From G965220075 sp965220075 (lineage in GTDB: Bacteria; Chloroflexota; UBA11872): 64,000 nucleotides of DNA. The stretch is taken from assembly GCA_965220075.1 (NCBI GenBank), contig OZ244806.1:2914001-2978000 (forward strand), given 5' to 3'. This document shows, in pieces, positions 50,466 to 61,400 of the stretch (positions are counted from its first letter, which is position 1; the number at the start of each line of letters is the position of its first letter). Below the pieces are notes generated by a model. It was not told where the DNA came from. It saw nothing but the letters and a program-made list of their open reading frames with translations, and made no database searches. A program made the translations under genes and the position numbers.

Positions 50466-50702
50466 GCGCCGAGCCTACCCCGCCGCTTGCTCAACGCTCG
50501 CGAGCGGCGACCGCGCGAGCACACGAGCGCGTTGTCGGGTTGCAGGCGCCGGCCGCGGTGCGTCGCGAGAGTCCGCGCTTCCCCGATCCGCGCCGCATGG
50601 CTCACTCCGATTCAATACCGGCGCACCGCCGTCCTCGTACGAAGGCGGCTCGCCGCGATACGATCCCTCGGAAGTCGCATCCGATTAACCACGAGCGGGC
50701 TT

Positions 50703-51392
50703 GTGCGCGTCGCAATCGTCATTCCCACTTACAACGAGCGCGCGAACATTGCGCCGCTGATCGAGCGGCTTAAATCAGCCCTCGGCGACCGGCCCTTTCA
50801 CGTTGTCTTCGCCGATGACAGTGACGATGGGACCGCCGAAGAGGTCCGCCGACAGGCCGCCGCCGATCCTTCTATCTCGATCAACCATTCCGCCGAGCGG
50901 CGCGGGCTGGCGAAGGCCGTAGTAGAGGTCTTGAGGGATGTCGTAGACGACGTGGTGCTCGTTATGGACGGCGACCTTCAGCACCCTCCGCCCGTGACTC
51001 CGGCTCTGCTGGCGGCCATCGCAAACGGGGCCGACGTAGCCGTGGCGAGCCGCTACGCGCCCGGCGGCTCCGAGCTGGGCCTGAGCAGCCCGTGGCGTCG
51101 CGGCGTGAGTTGGGCGTCCACCAGGCTGGCGCAGGCGGGCCTCTCCACCGCGCGCCTGACGACCGATCCGCTAAGCGGATTCTTCGCCTTTCGGCGCGGC
51201 GTAATCGACGCCAGGGAGCTCCGGCCGGTGGGTTTCAAGATCCTGCTGGAAGTGCTCGTGCGCGGCAATATTCGAGCCGTTGTCGACGTTCCTTACACCT
51301 TCGACCAGCGTCACGGCGCCTACAGCAAAGCGGTGACCCGGCAGGGCCTGGAGTTTCTCTATCACCTGTTGCGGCTCCGCCTGTCGCGCTAG
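50703..51392 (+). CDS. GT2 glycosyltransferase, polyprenyl-phosphate mannosyltransferase-like
   Basis: A GTG at 50703 begins RVAIVIPTYNERANIAPLIE, the canonical GT2 start; the longer open frame upstream is non-coding. The 229-residue GT-A domain has FADDSDDGTAEEV, the DxD-type VMDGDLQHPPPV and SGFFAFRR, all like dolichol/polyprenol-phosphate mannose synthases, with the C-terminal membrane domain missing. GDP-mannose is a likely donor because its synthesis genes are in the window. The product, a polyprenyl-phosphate sugar, would be the donor for GT-C enzymes such as those encoded just downstream. Confidence 0.82.
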   Translation: MRVAIVIPTYNERANIAPLIERLKSALGDRPFHVVFADDSDDGTAEEVRRQAAADPSISINHSAERRGLAKAVVEVLRDVVDDVVLVMDGDLQHPPPVTPALLAAIANGADVAVASRYAPGGSELGLSSPWRRGVSWASTRLAQAGLSTARLTTDPLSGFFAFRRGVIDARELRPVGFKILLEVLVRGNIRAVVDVPYTFDQRHGAYSKAVTRQGLEFLYHLLRLRLSR

Positions 51393-51557
51393 GCCGGGAA
51401 GATCATTGGGCCCAGACCGCGAGCACTAGGTCGGCGCCTGGATCGCACAGCTCGGGCGCCGCTCCGGCCAGCCGCGCTTTGTGTACGCTCGCCATGATCG
51501 CCAGACCTTCCCGCTAGGCGCTCCGCTGCGCGCCTCAGCGGCGATTGCTACCTCAGC

Positions 51558-54554
51558 ATGAGCCTGGACCCCGCGGACCCCGTTTGGCCCTCACTGGTCA
51601 AGGGGCATCTCCTACTCGTTTGGATCGCGGCCGCGGGCCTGCCGCTAGCCTACGCCGCGCTGCGGAACCGCCCCGCAAGCGCCTGGCTTTTGTACGGGCC
51701 GGCCGTGGGGGTGGCCGCGCATCTGCTGGCCGTGAATCTTGTGTCGTGGGTGTTTCCGGGCGCGCCCGGCGCGTGGGCCGGCTTTGGTCTCGTGGCGGCT
51801 CTCGTGCTGGGAACCGCGTGGCGCGGCGGGTTCCTGGCCGCGCTGCGGCGCGCGCCCGCCGCGGGCCTGGCCGCCGCGGTGCTGATCGCCGCGGCCCTAT
51901 ACGCGTTTCTGCTCGCGAATAGAACCCAGACGCTCTTTGTAGACGAGGCCTGGCGGCTGCCGGTTGCCAGCATATTGGCGGCCGGCTCATTCCCGCCGGT
52001 TGCCGCTTACACGCCCGAGATAGGCATCGGTTATCACTACGGCGCCGACCTTCTCGCCGCCAGCCTGATGAATCTGGCCGGCTTGCCGTCGTGGTCGGCG
52101 TTCACGCTGGTCAACCCCTTCGTCTTGACCGTGATGGCGCTGGCGGTGGCCGGACTTGCCCGCGACCTGGGCGTATCCTGGGCAGTCGCGAGCGGCGTTG
52201 CGGTCATGGCGGTCTTTGCGGACCGACTGATCGTGCTGGGTCTGCCGCAGACGCTCTCAGTGGCTACGGAAGGCCCCTTCGGATTCCTCTCATCGCTGAC
52301 CCGGCCGTTGGACGCGCATCCCACCGAGCGCGTAGCTACCACGCTTCTCAACAGTCCGCACTTCTCGCTCGCCATAACGCTGGCGGTGCTCGTCGCCGCT
52401 GCGCTGCGCTGCGAGGGCCAGCGGCGCGCCTATCCGCTGTTGTCCGCGGCGGCCGGGCTGGCGCCGCTGGCAGAGACGTCGACTTTCTTGGCCCTCTGGC
52501 TTGGCCTGGCCGTCTGCGCACTGTTTCAGCTCTGGCGCTTGCACACGCGCGCCCGGATCGAGTTTGCCGCGGCGGTGCTCGCTGGAGCGCTGATCGCGGG
52601 ACTGGCGGGCGGCGCCGTCAGCGACGCGTTGTTCGGACGCGGCGGGTCCACGGGCGTGGTGAGCCTGCAACTTCAAGCCACACCAGCACTCTACGCCCCG
52701 ATTACGGCGACCAGCGGACCTTTTTCGGTCGCACCCGGGCTGGCGCTTCTGCTGCTGGTTGGCGCGATTGGGACGTGGCGGCTTAGGTCGTGGGCGCTTG
52801 GTTTTCTGACGCTGGTATCCGCCGCGGCTTTTGGTCTGTACCAGATTCTGACCGTAGGAGAACTCGGCAGTGACGCCCGGCTGCTGGGAGTCACCACGGC
52901 CCTTGCATCCATGACGGCCATGGCGGCAATCGGCGCCTGGACAGCCCGCGCCGCTCGGGCGCCGCGGGTGATGGTGGCCGTGGCTCTGCTTGCGCTGGTG
53001 GTGCTTCCCAGCGCGCTTCCCCGCATGGTCTCCGGGTCCCAACTCGCAGGACAGGGAATCGACCTGAGCTATCCGAGAGTGCGTGACAAGATCCACCGGC
53101 ACTACAACTCCACCGTCGTGGCGGGTTCGTTACGCGCCGACTGGATGGTCTACGACTGGATGCGCCGCAGTCTTCCTCGTGAAGCTCGCGTCCTGAGCCC
53201 CGCGCCGCCGACTCTGGTGGCCGCCACGGGGCGGGTAGCGCCCACGAGCACCCGCGATTTGGCGGTATTCGACTACGTGCTCACGCATACCTACTACGAC
53301 GCGCTCAATTTTCTCTCGCGCGACGACCTGAGCGCGCTGGGCGTGACCCACCTGCACGTCACTTCGGAATCTTTGGCGTCGATGGAACCTTCGGGCCGGC
53401 GCGCGCTCACGCAGCCGCAACGGTTTCGGCTCATTCACGAAACCAGCGACGAGCTGGGCAAGACGCATTGGGTATACGCCGTAACGCCTGGCGCGGGACA
53501 GCCTGAGGTAGAGCCCGGCAGCTACGCGCGGCTGCGGGACCTGGTGCTGGATGCCGGCTCTGTTCTCATCTCCGGCGCCGTGCCGGAAGACCAACGATTG
53601 GTTCTGCTGCTGGCGCTGTCCGGCCGGGCGCGGATGTTTGGCCCGACGACGACGTTTCTCGCGCGCAGCTCCAAACGGCCGGCATTCGAAGTACCCGCCG
53701 AGGCGGGCCTTCCGCCGATGGTCGTGCTTCCCGCCTGGGTTGTGCCCACGACGCTCGGCCTGTACCTCGAGGACCGCGTCTGGTCGGGCTATGGACTCAA
53801 CGCCTATCGGACGGAAGGCGCGTGGACGCCGGTGTGGCGAATCGGTCCGTCGCCGGTCGAACCGCCCGCTCGGGCGGCGGTGGCGTGCCAGCAGAACGGC
53901 GCGGCAGGCTTGCAGCTGCGCGTTCTCGGTGATCCGGGCAGCGCCATTGCCGTGGGTGAGTCGACGATGCGGCTGGCGGGAACGCCTCAGGTGCTGCCGC
54001 TCAGCTCTCGGCAGTGCGCGAACCTGCGCGTGAGCCTGGCGGACTCGCCCGTTCAGCCTTTCGTGCAAGTACGCGCACTGCCGGATGAAGAGCCTTCGCC
54101 TCAAACCTGGTCCGCCGGACTTGGATTCGACGGCGGAACGGATGCCGCCATGGCGGTGATCAACATCTGGTACAGAAATCCGCAGGCAGTGCAATTTGCA
54201 GACGGAACCGAACTGCGCCTATATCCCGCGGACGCCGCAGTGCCAGGTCCCGCCGTGACCAACCCAGCCGACTCTCTGGCCTGGTGGGCAGGACCTGTCG
54301 TCCTCTCGGTCGAGACGCAGATGGCCGCATTGCACTTCGATGCACGTGCGCTGGAGGTGAACGGCGTCAGTCCGAGCAGATCGAACGTCTCGCTGCCAGA
54401 CGGCGGCTATGTGCTGGCTCTCACCCTGGCCGGTCTGCCCGAGGGAGCCGGCGAGCTTCGCATCCGAGCCGTCATTCCGCTGGTGTCCATCGTGATCGCG
54501 TCGGGCCAGCCAACCTACGTTCCCTACTCGGGGATTGTCGGCCTCGACCCATAA
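51558..54554 (+). CDS. very large multi-membrane GT-C-like protein
   Basis: The ATG at 51558 gives 998 residues. The N-terminal ~500 residues contain roughly 10-12 hydrophobic helices (KGHLLLVWIAAAGLPLAYAA is the first). A loop NRTQTLFVDEAWRLPVASIL with acidic residues after an early helix is the kind of site used by GT-C glycosyltransferases. A helix-terminated soluble part follows (WMVYDWMRRSLPREARVLSP, then LGVTHLHV), plus a long beta-rich C-terminus (about 650-998). The same order recurs in the two other giant proteins of this region. A polyprenyl-phosphate-sugar-dependent transferase or a polymerase of a surface glycan is likely; the exact family is not recognised. Confidence 0.65.
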   Translation: MSLDPADPVWPSLVKGHLLLVWIAAAGLPLAYAALRNRPASAWLLYGPAVGVAAHLLAVNLVSWVFPGAPGAWAGFGLVAALVLGTAWRGGFLAALRRAPAAGLAAAVLIAAALYAFLLANRTQTLFVDEAWRLPVASILAAGSFPPVAAYTPEIGIGYHYGADLLAASLMNLAGLPSWSAFTLVNPFVLTVMALAVAGLARDLGVSWAVASGVAVMAVFADRLIVLGLPQTLSVATEGPFGFLSSLTRPLDAHPTERVATTLLNSPHFSLAITLAVLVAAALRCEGQRRAYPLLSAAAGLAPLAETSTFLALWLGLAVCALFQLWRLHTRARIEFAAAVLAGALIAGLAGGAVSDALFGRGGSTGVVSLQLQATPALYAPITATSGPFSVAPGLALLLLVGAIGTWRLRSWALGFLTLVSAAAFGLYQILTVGELGSDARLLGVTTALASMTAMAAIGAWTARAARAPRVMVAVALLALVVLPSALPRMVSGSQLAGQGIDLSYPRVRDKIHRHYNSTVVAGSLRADWMVYDWMRRSLPREARVLSPAPPTLVAATGRVAPTSTRDLAVFDYVLTHTYYDALNFLSRDDLSALGVTHLHVTSESLASMEPSGRRALTQPQRFRLIHETSDELGKTHWVYAVTPGAGQPEVEPGSYARLRDLVLDAGSVLISGAVPEDQRLVLLLALSGRARMFGPTTTFLARSSKRPAFEVPAEAGLPPMVVLPAWVVPTTLGLYLEDRVWSGYGLNAYRTEGAWTPVWRIGPSPVEPPARAAVACQQNGAAGLQLRVLGDPGSAIAVGESTMRLAGTPQVLPLSSRQCANLRVSLADSPVQPFVQVRALPDEEPSPQTWSAGLGFDGGTDAAMAVINIWYRNPQAVQFADGTELRLYPADAAVPGPAVTNPADSLAWWAGPVVLSVETQMAALHFDARALEVNGVSPSRSNVSLPDGGYVLALTLAGLPEGAGELRIRAVIPLVSIVIASGQPTYVPYSGIVGLDP

Positions 54555-54715
54555 CACCGTCGGAGCAGCCGAATTCATTTGGGATATATATAATGTTACA
54601 CATGTGTCACATCACCGATTGAAATACTAATAAGATGGCCATAAGTCTCGAACACAACGGGTCAATCATCTAAATAGTTAGCGTTGACTAAGTGAGCATT
54701 CTGAAGCTATCTCTA
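54555..54715. other. AT-rich spacer
   Basis: This stretch is strongly AT-rich against the local background (TGGGATATATATAATGTTAC and ATACTAATAAGATGG occur) and has no gene. It marks the left edge of an islet whose composition differs from the rest of the polysaccharide region, ending near 55450. Confidence 0.5.
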
Positions 54716-55339
54716 CTAGGTTATACGATTCTTTAGTGCTTTCAATTCTTCTGTCATTTCCGATTCCAGTACGGGACGCATGGATAGAAAAGCGCCGATG
54801 CCACGCTTCCCCATCTCGTCCATATTCAGGGAAATCAACGCCAGTGCCAAGCAATGTAGAATCTGCACATCGCGTTGGGAAAACTCCCATTTCTTGTTCA
54901 ACCTCGCTTGGCGGTCCAACTGAAAATATCTGAAGTTCGAGTACGATGAGTCGTGCTTTCTAAGGCAGGCTACCAATTCTCTTTCAGAGATAGGATCGAT
55001 GCCTTGGGTATGGCCTAGCACGCTCATTTTGCTAATAATGTCATGCCTTATCCCTTCTTTGCCGCCGCTTTTGTTCTGCATCGCCTTGTAAAGGACATGC
55101 GGATTGTGATTCGTATCATCTCGAACAATTGAATAGTGAAGAAGCAACAGAAGGCGCAAAGATTGTTCAACTGATAATAAAATCAACTCGAACGACACTA
55201 CGCGAGAGAAGAAAAAATCGATATTGGGAGGCTTGGCGTCGCGCTTGTCCATGCACCAACCCGATGCGCGTTGGTGTGCTTGCGCTGCAGCCATCATTCG
55301 CGCCGCCGCGACCTCGATTTCTTCGGCGGTCAGTTTCAC
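54716..55339 (-). CDS. unknown protein, possibly HEPN-like, in AT-rich islet
   Basis: The 207-residue protein is mostly helical with no signal peptide. ELILLSVEQSLRLLLLLHYS followed by NHNPHVLYKAM recalls the helix pair of HEPN-type proteins, which often act as RNases or in phage-defence and toxin systems. The usual R-x4-6-H motif is not certain, although RYFQLDRQARLNKKWEF is close to where one would sit. Codon use (many AAT, ATA, TTA) differs sharply from neighbouring genes, so it was probably acquired. No partner gene is seen. The family is not recognised, so the HEPN link is tentative. Confidence 0.55.
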   Translation of the reverse strand: MKLTAEEIEVAAARMMAAAQAHQRASGWCMDKRDAKPPNIDFFFSRVVSFELILLSVEQSLRLLLLLHYSIVRDDTNHNPHVLYKAMQNKSGGKEGIRHDIISKMSVLGHTQGIDPISERELVACLRKHDSSYSNFRYFQLDRQARLNKKWEFSQRDVQILHCLALALISLNMDEMGKRGIGAFLSMRPVLESEMTEELKALKNRIT

Positions 55340-55457
55340 TCGTTTTTCCTCACTTGCTGTTTTTCTACGCGTCGCAATTCATATAGCCCTCGAACCGGGT
55401 AACCTTGTATTTGATTCCCATTCACTGGCGCCCGGCGGTCGGCTCCCGGCGTGGTAG

Positions 55458-56192
55458 TCAGACAAAGATGAATGCATATACCGCCCCCACGAAGCCGCCG
55501 AACGCGGCGGCGCTCACGGCCAGGCGCGTCCCCCAGCTCGCGCGTCGACCGGCCGCGCACACCAGTCCGACGATCAGCGCCGCGCCTGCCGCAAGAGTCG
55601 CAATGGACACAACCAGGGCCTCGCGGTGCTGCCGCCAGAGCAGAGGCAGTCGGAACGCCAGCGACTCATGCCGAAGTAGCTGGTAGGCCAGGTCCAGATC
55701 AGCGAAAGCCGGCTCGCCCCGAAGGTACAGCCGACCATCCGAGCGCTGACTGTCTGCCGTAGTGGAAGCGACCAGAATCGGCCACTCGGTCTGGGGAGGA
55801 ACCTGGAGCTCTAAGTACGCGGCCTCATCCGGCTTGAGCGCCCGGTCGAACCGGAAGAGCACGACGTCGTAGCGCTCCGGACGCGCTCTGGCCGCGCCCT
55901 CGGAGCTCCCCAGCACAGTCGTGTCGGCATGATTCGCGCGCGCCACCAGGCGCAAGGGCGCCATCGAGCCGAACGGTCCTCCCACCCGCACCGGCAGCGC
56001 CACCGTGTCCACCGGCTCGCGCAAGACCATGGTCTGGCCGGGCACGACGAAGGCCGAAACCGGTCCCAGGTTCTGCATCGCGCGGGTCGCGGGCATGTCG
56101 GTGGCGGCCCAGGCGACGGGTACGAAGAGCACCGCGCCGGCAATCCCGGCCGCGGCCAGCCAGAGTCCGAACGTGGCAAGGCGGCTGCTCAT
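55458..56192 (-). CDS. membrane-anchored protein of unknown function
   Basis: The 244-residue protein has an N-terminal hydrophobic helix (ATFGLWLAAAGIAGAVLFVPV) ending in a signal-peptide-like VAWAA, an extracytoplasmic beta-rich domain (about 35-170, with VPGQTMVLREPVDTVALPVR), then two C-terminal membrane helices (LVVSIATLAAGAALIVGLVC and AAFGGFVGAVYAFIF). Its start overlaps the end of the upstream giant membrane protein gene as ATGA, so the two work together. I do not recognise the family. The beta-rich part resembles the non-membrane parts of the larger neighbours in general style only. Confidence 0.6.
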   Translation of the reverse strand: MSSRLATFGLWLAAAGIAGAVLFVPVAWAATDMPATRAMQNLGPVSAFVVPGQTMVLREPVDTVALPVRVGGPFGSMAPLRLVARANHADTTVLGSSEGAARARPERYDVVLFRFDRALKPDEAAYLELQVPPQTEWPILVASTTADSQRSDGRLYLRGEPAFADLDLAYQLLRHESLAFRLPLLWRQHREALVVSIATLAAGAALIVGLVCAAGRRASWGTRLAVSAAAFGGFVGAVYAFIFV

Positions 56193-58192
56193 TGCGTAAG
56201 TGCCTCCGTGACGCGGTAGACCTCGCGCGCGCCGGAGGGCGAGACGTAGACCAGCTCAAGCACTGCGGAGCTGAGCGCGGCGTCGAGGAGCGACCGCTGA
56301 CGGCCGGAAAGCAAGCCGGGCGCAACGTAGACGAAATCGATCTCGAGGCGCGCGAGCGCGCTCGGGCCGAGACTCGTGTAGGCCGCCTTGTACGGCTCTC
56401 GGTAGTCCTCGATGTTCCCCCACCGATCCAGCCCCAACGGCAGGTAGACGGTTCCGAAGGCCGCGGCGAAACGATGCATGCCTTCCCACGAGTCCGAGTT
56501 CAGCTCCTCCTTGTCCACCGGCCCGGGCAGAAGCAGCAGGCGCTGTCCGTACGGCATCAATCGAAGGTATTCGGCCGTCGCGAGGTCCTCGGCCGCGTTC
56601 GGGAAGGGCGACTCGTAGACCTTCACCGGCCACAAGGCCGCGCCCAAAACCCACGTGGCCAGGATGGGCGCCGCAACCGCCGCGCCTAACAGCCTGGGCG
56701 CCGCGCCCGCGCGCGCCAGCCTGAGCTGCGCAAGCTCCGCGACGACTAGCCCCGTGAAGAGGCCGCCGAGCGCAATTGCCAGCGACGTGAACTTGGCAAT
56801 GTTTATGGGATAGAGCTGGTCAACGAAAAAGCCCGGAGTCAGCAGTGCGGCCGCGGCAGCGGCCCCAAAAGGCGCGAGGTACCAGCGGCGGCGCAGTGCG
56901 ATCAGCCCCACGCCAAACAGACCGGCGGCGTACAGCCATCCGAGCTCTTTCAGCGCGATGGGCGCGCTCAAGGGCACTCGCAGCGCGTGCAGCGGCGCAG
57001 CGAAGAACTGTGCCGGGGTGTCCGCGTAGAACATGCTGCTGGTTGGCACGGTGAAGGCGAGCTCGGGCCGCATGGCAAAGCCGGCCCGCGAGCCTTCGGC
57101 GGTTCCGAGTAGGAGCGACGGGATTACGCCTTCGGGAATCAAGCTCAATCCCACGGACAGGGCCGCCACGGCCAACATCCAACCGGCGGAGCGCACGCGA
57201 CCGGAAATCAGAAACACCGCCGCCGCGGCCGCAACCCCGGCAATGACCACGGGAAGCAAATGCTCGGCCGCCGCCGCCATGGACGCGAAGCAAATCGCGG
57301 CGGCGCCCACAATCATGAGGCGGCGGCGGTCGGCGCCCGGGGTGGCCGCCGCAAGATAGGCCCCTCCGGCCCCACAGGCGGCGGCCACCACCACCGTGAA
57401 ATCGTTGCCCGGCTGCAATCCGAAGCTGTGACCCAGCACGAAGCCCTGGTCTATAGCGCGGTCCACCGTCGCAAGGCCGTGGGCGCGCGATGGGCCGAGG
57501 GCGCCGAAGGGCGTCTTCCAGGCGCCGAGGGCGTTCGCATGACCGGCCATGAAAAAGAAAGCGGATCCAAGCAATCCGCCCAGGTAGCCGCGCAGCACGG
57601 CGCCGGCGGCGAACAATCCGCCCGCGATCGCCCAGAGGGCCACGATAACGGTTGCCAGCGTGGCGGCGAAGAGGTCCGCGCCGGAAATGCGCATAACCGA
57701 GGCGGTCCACACCTGCGCCGCATGCCGATAGAGGCGTACGTAGTCGGGTGAATAGGGGTCCGCGACCGGCCACTCGCCGCGCGCGATGTGACCCGTCATG
57801 GCCATGCGCACGACCAGGTTTTCGTGCGTCGAACCGTGCCAGACGCTTGCCGCGAGGTCGGCTCCCGCCCCGACCGAGATCAACACCAGAACCGAGAGCC
57901 CCGCCAGCGTCCATGCGCCGCCGACGTCCCATTCCGGCCGGCGCCGCCGGAGGCGAACCAGACCTGCCGCGCCGACAACGCCGAAGAGTACGTAGGTCAC
58001 TATGACCGCGGCTTGAATGGGCAGAACGCGCAGGAGCGCCATCTGCGCGAATACCATCAGGCCCAGGCCCAGGGCCGCCCCGCCGCCGATCAGCACCGGC
58101 CAACGCCGCTCGGACGGTCGCAGCCATGCGTTGACCGCTATCCCGCCGGCAACCGGGATGAGCGCCGCGGCGAACGCCGCCAGGTAGGTCAC
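56189..58192 (-). CDS. large multi-membrane GT-C-like protein
   Basis: The 667-residue protein has roughly 12 hydrophobic helices, then a soluble tail. The loop HGSTHENLVVRMAMTGHIAR followed by GEWPVADPYSPDYVRLYRHA has the acidic and aromatic pattern found in the first external loop of GT-C or DUF6541-like membrane proteins. The tail begins AEDLATAEYLRLMPYGQRLL and includes DFVYVAPGLLSGRQRSL, comparable to the same segment in the 998- and 1014-residue proteins of the region. It is coupled to the small membrane protein gene at 55458. A role in surface polysaccharide assembly is inferred. Confidence 0.62.
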   Translation of the reverse strand: MTYLAAFAAALIPVAGGIAVNAWLRPSERRWPVLIGGGAALGLGLMVFAQMALLRVLPIQAAVIVTYVLFGVVGAAGLVRLRRRRPEWDVGGAWTLAGLSVLVLISVGAGADLAASVWHGSTHENLVVRMAMTGHIARGEWPVADPYSPDYVRLYRHAAQVWTASVMRISGADLFAATLATVIVALWAIAGGLFAAGAVLRGYLGGLLGSAFFFMAGHANALGAWKTPFGALGPSRAHGLATVDRAIDQGFVLGHSFGLQPGNDFTVVVAAACGAGGAYLAAATPGADRRRLMIVGAAAICFASMAAAAEHLLPVVIAGVAAAAAVFLISGRVRSAGWMLAVAALSVGLSLIPEGVIPSLLLGTAEGSRAGFAMRPELAFTVPTSSMFYADTPAQFFAAPLHALRVPLSAPIALKELGWLYAAGLFGVGLIALRRRWYLAPFGAAAAAALLTPGFFVDQLYPINIAKFTSLAIALGGLFTGLVVAELAQLRLARAGAAPRLLGAAVAAPILATWVLGAALWPVKVYESPFPNAAEDLATAEYLRLMPYGQRLLLLPGPVDKEELNSDSWEGMHRFAAAFGTVYLPLGLDRWGNIEDYREPYKAAYTSLGPSALARLEIDFVYVAPGLLSGRQRSLLDAALSSAVLELVYVSPSGAREVYRVTEALTQ

Positions 58193-58443
58193 TTCTCGAC
58201 GTCCGGCCAGACGGTCATATGACGGGCGGTTGCGATATCAGCTCAGACCCTCCACAGGCGGCCTCACACTCGTGGGCTCAGGAGCACTCCGACGGCCGCC
58301 AACCGAGTCAGATCGACGCTCGTGGGAACCGGAACACAGTAGCGAACGGCGAACGCCAGCCAGCCTGAGAATCAGCGATTGCGCTGGCCGCGAGTGACTA
58401 CTGCGCGGCGGTCGTGCATGCGGATGGTGCCGCGCGGGTGGAG

Positions 58444-61400
58444 TCAACCCCCGGCAATCGCCTCACCGATCCTGAGCACCGCGCGACGCGGGTCGCCAGG
58501 GTAGGCCGCCTCCCGCGTCAGCGCATATGTCGTACGCGCGCCGAGGAAATGCGGCGTCACTCTCGACCGGTCTTCCGACCCCGGTCCGTAGTAGTAGAGT
58601 TCCGCACCGCTCTCGACCAGAGCGCTGATGATCTGCGCGGATTCCGTCGCGTCCGGATAGAACCTAGGCACCCGATGCGTCCATGTGAATGGCCGCCCCT
58701 CGATCAGTTGCCGACCGCGGTTCTCCGCGTCGTACAACACAGATCGTCCGGTCAGGTCGACGACGGTCCACGGATCCACATTTCCGGCCGTTAGAACGAG
58801 TGCGTTCCCCGGCAGATTCGATCCAAGCCACGTGAGATATGCGCGCTCTGTTGCGCGCTCGCCAGCGGCATGCGCAACGCCAACGAGGCCGACGACGATT
58901 AGCGCGCCCACTAGCGATGGCACCGCGACCCTCATCGCTCGCCGGACCACCAGCGTTTGAATCAAGCCCGCACGCCATGGCAGCCGCGGCGCGCCCTCGC
59001 GAGCGGCAGCGTCGATCAGCGTGACGCCCGTCAGGATGAAGGCGTAGATGAGCACGTTGGTGTGACGCATGTGCGCGCCGAACTCGGCGATCGGCAGAAA
59101 GACCGCGAAGTAGAGCGCCAGACCGGCGTAGATCGCGCGGCCGGCCGGCGCGAACAGCCACACCAGAGCGAGCACCAGCAGAAACGTAGGGCCCGCCGTG
59201 GACGCTTCCAGGGCGGGCCAGAAGACCGGAACGGCCAGCACCGGAAGCACCGCCAGCCCCGGCCGGGACACCGGTACCGCTCGATGGCGCCGCCACGCAA
59301 GCCACAGGGCCGCGACGCCGACCACGGCCATGATGAGCGGGAAGAATGGAAATGGCTGGACCACGTGCGCATCGATGAAAAAGCTCACGTGCTCGCCCAG
59401 CTCCGCGAGCCAGCGCCCGGCCGCGCCGACGATTGATTCGGGCGTTCCGGCGGCGCGCGAGGGCTCGCCGAAAGTGTTGGAGAAAGCTGAAAGGATGTCC
59501 CGTGCCCGGGAGGGGCCGATCAGCGGCACGTCGGCCAGCCCCCGAATTCCATTCGGCGGTGGGAACCGGCTCCACTGAAACGCGCCCATCGCGACGTAGC
59601 CCAGCGCCAGCGTCACTAGGGGCGCCGCCAGCAACTTTCGCGAGCGCTCATACGGCCCGGCCCCGGTGAGCCAGCGCGCGCGGGCCGCGATCAACGGACC
59701 CGCCGCGGCGGCCCAGAACACGGCCGGATACAGCCACGTCCCGTGCGACAGCGCGAGCAACGTGAGCGCCAGGCCGAGCGCCACCAGCGTCCGCACCGAA
59801 GGGCGTCGCGCTGCGGCCGCGAACGCAAGAAACGCGAGCGCCACGGCGAAGAACGTAGCGCCGTCGGACCATCCGTTCAGTCCGAACCAGATTAGGACCG
59901 GATCGAAGGCCAGGACCAGACCCGCGACGATTCCGCCGGCCTGCCGGCCGGTCAGCGTCGTGACGGTCGCCGCCGCTAAGACGGGAATCAGCGCGCTCGT
60001 CACGACCAAGAAATGCCCGAACCACACCATCCCCGACCACAGTCCCAGCGCCTTGATGAACCCGGCCAGCAGCGGAACGTAGAGGAATCCCTCGTTGTGG
60101 ATGTCCGCGAACACGCTCAGATCCGCCATTTCCGCCATGGGGACAGCCAGGTCTATCCACGTGTCGCCGTGCCCCAAGCCCCAGCCGTCCCACCACGGCG
60201 TCAGATCATTTCGGAGATACGGCGCGAGCCTGAACACATATGCCACGACGAACACGGCGCCGTATCCGAGAATCCACCGCAGGCGCGCAACCGATTCGAG
60301 CGGTGTCGGCAACGATCTGACCGCCTTCGCGGCGCCTCTAGCCGCCCGCATCGCGACCACCGCATACAGCAGCCACGCCGCAAACGCCCACTGCGCCAGC
60401 CCGACCGCCAAGCCCGGTGGCAGCAGCCCGACACGTCCCTGATTCGGGCGCAGATCATCGAATATCTCCATTGGGTACCGGACCCGCCCCGCGTCCGTCA
60501 GGATCAACGCGGTCAGCGCCGCAAGCGAGACCGCCGAGGCCAGCGCGAGCGCCAACGCCGCCGGGCCGCCGTCGCGCCAGGTGGCCGCCACCCACTCCGA
60601 CACCGAGCCCGACCTCAGGCGTTTTGCAGCGAGCGTGTCGAGTCGGCGAGATACGCCGCGAGCGAGCGTTCGAGCCCACGGCGCGGCCGCGACGACGGCC
60701 AGCCCGATGGCGACCTTCTTCCAGAACGCTGGGTCGCGCTCCGGCTCCAACTCGGCGCCCGATGTCCGAATCGCGACTCCCAGCACGAGCAGAGCCAGGG
60801 CGACCCCCAGCACCGGCCATGCGGCGTCGGCCCACGGCGCCCTACCGGCTCGCCGTCGAATCTGCGCCGCGCCTCCCAGAACGCCCGCCGCCGCCACCCC
60901 CGCCCCGACCAGGAGCAGACCGGCGGGCGCCGCGCTTCCGATCGCCCTTGCGATACCCCCAATTGACAGCACGCGACCCGACGCGAGATCCAGGTCCACA
61001 TGCGATCCGGCGGGTATGCCGTTCGTCACCAGCGACCCCGGCAGTCGATCGGTCAGGTGCGCGGCCGCCAGAAGACGCGCCGGCGACGCCTGGCCGACCG
61101 CCACTTGCACAGTCAGCGTCCGACCGCGAACGCCTGCCAGCGGCGCAAAGTCCCACCAGACGTCCGTCGGCGCCGTGCCCAGATCAAGACGGTCGAACCG
61201 CACTTCCTGGACCAGAGCGTCCCCGTCCCGCAGGCGCGCGATCACCTGCGGCCGAGACCCCATGTCCGATTCCGGGACTGCCAGCCGCAGCCGGAGCCTG
61301 GTCAGATGATCGACGGGCGCGGTGAACGCCTGTTCGAGCGCCTCGCCCGGCCCCAGCGGGCCGGCCAGAAAATGGTGGTGCGCCGGCAGGGGCTGAGGCT

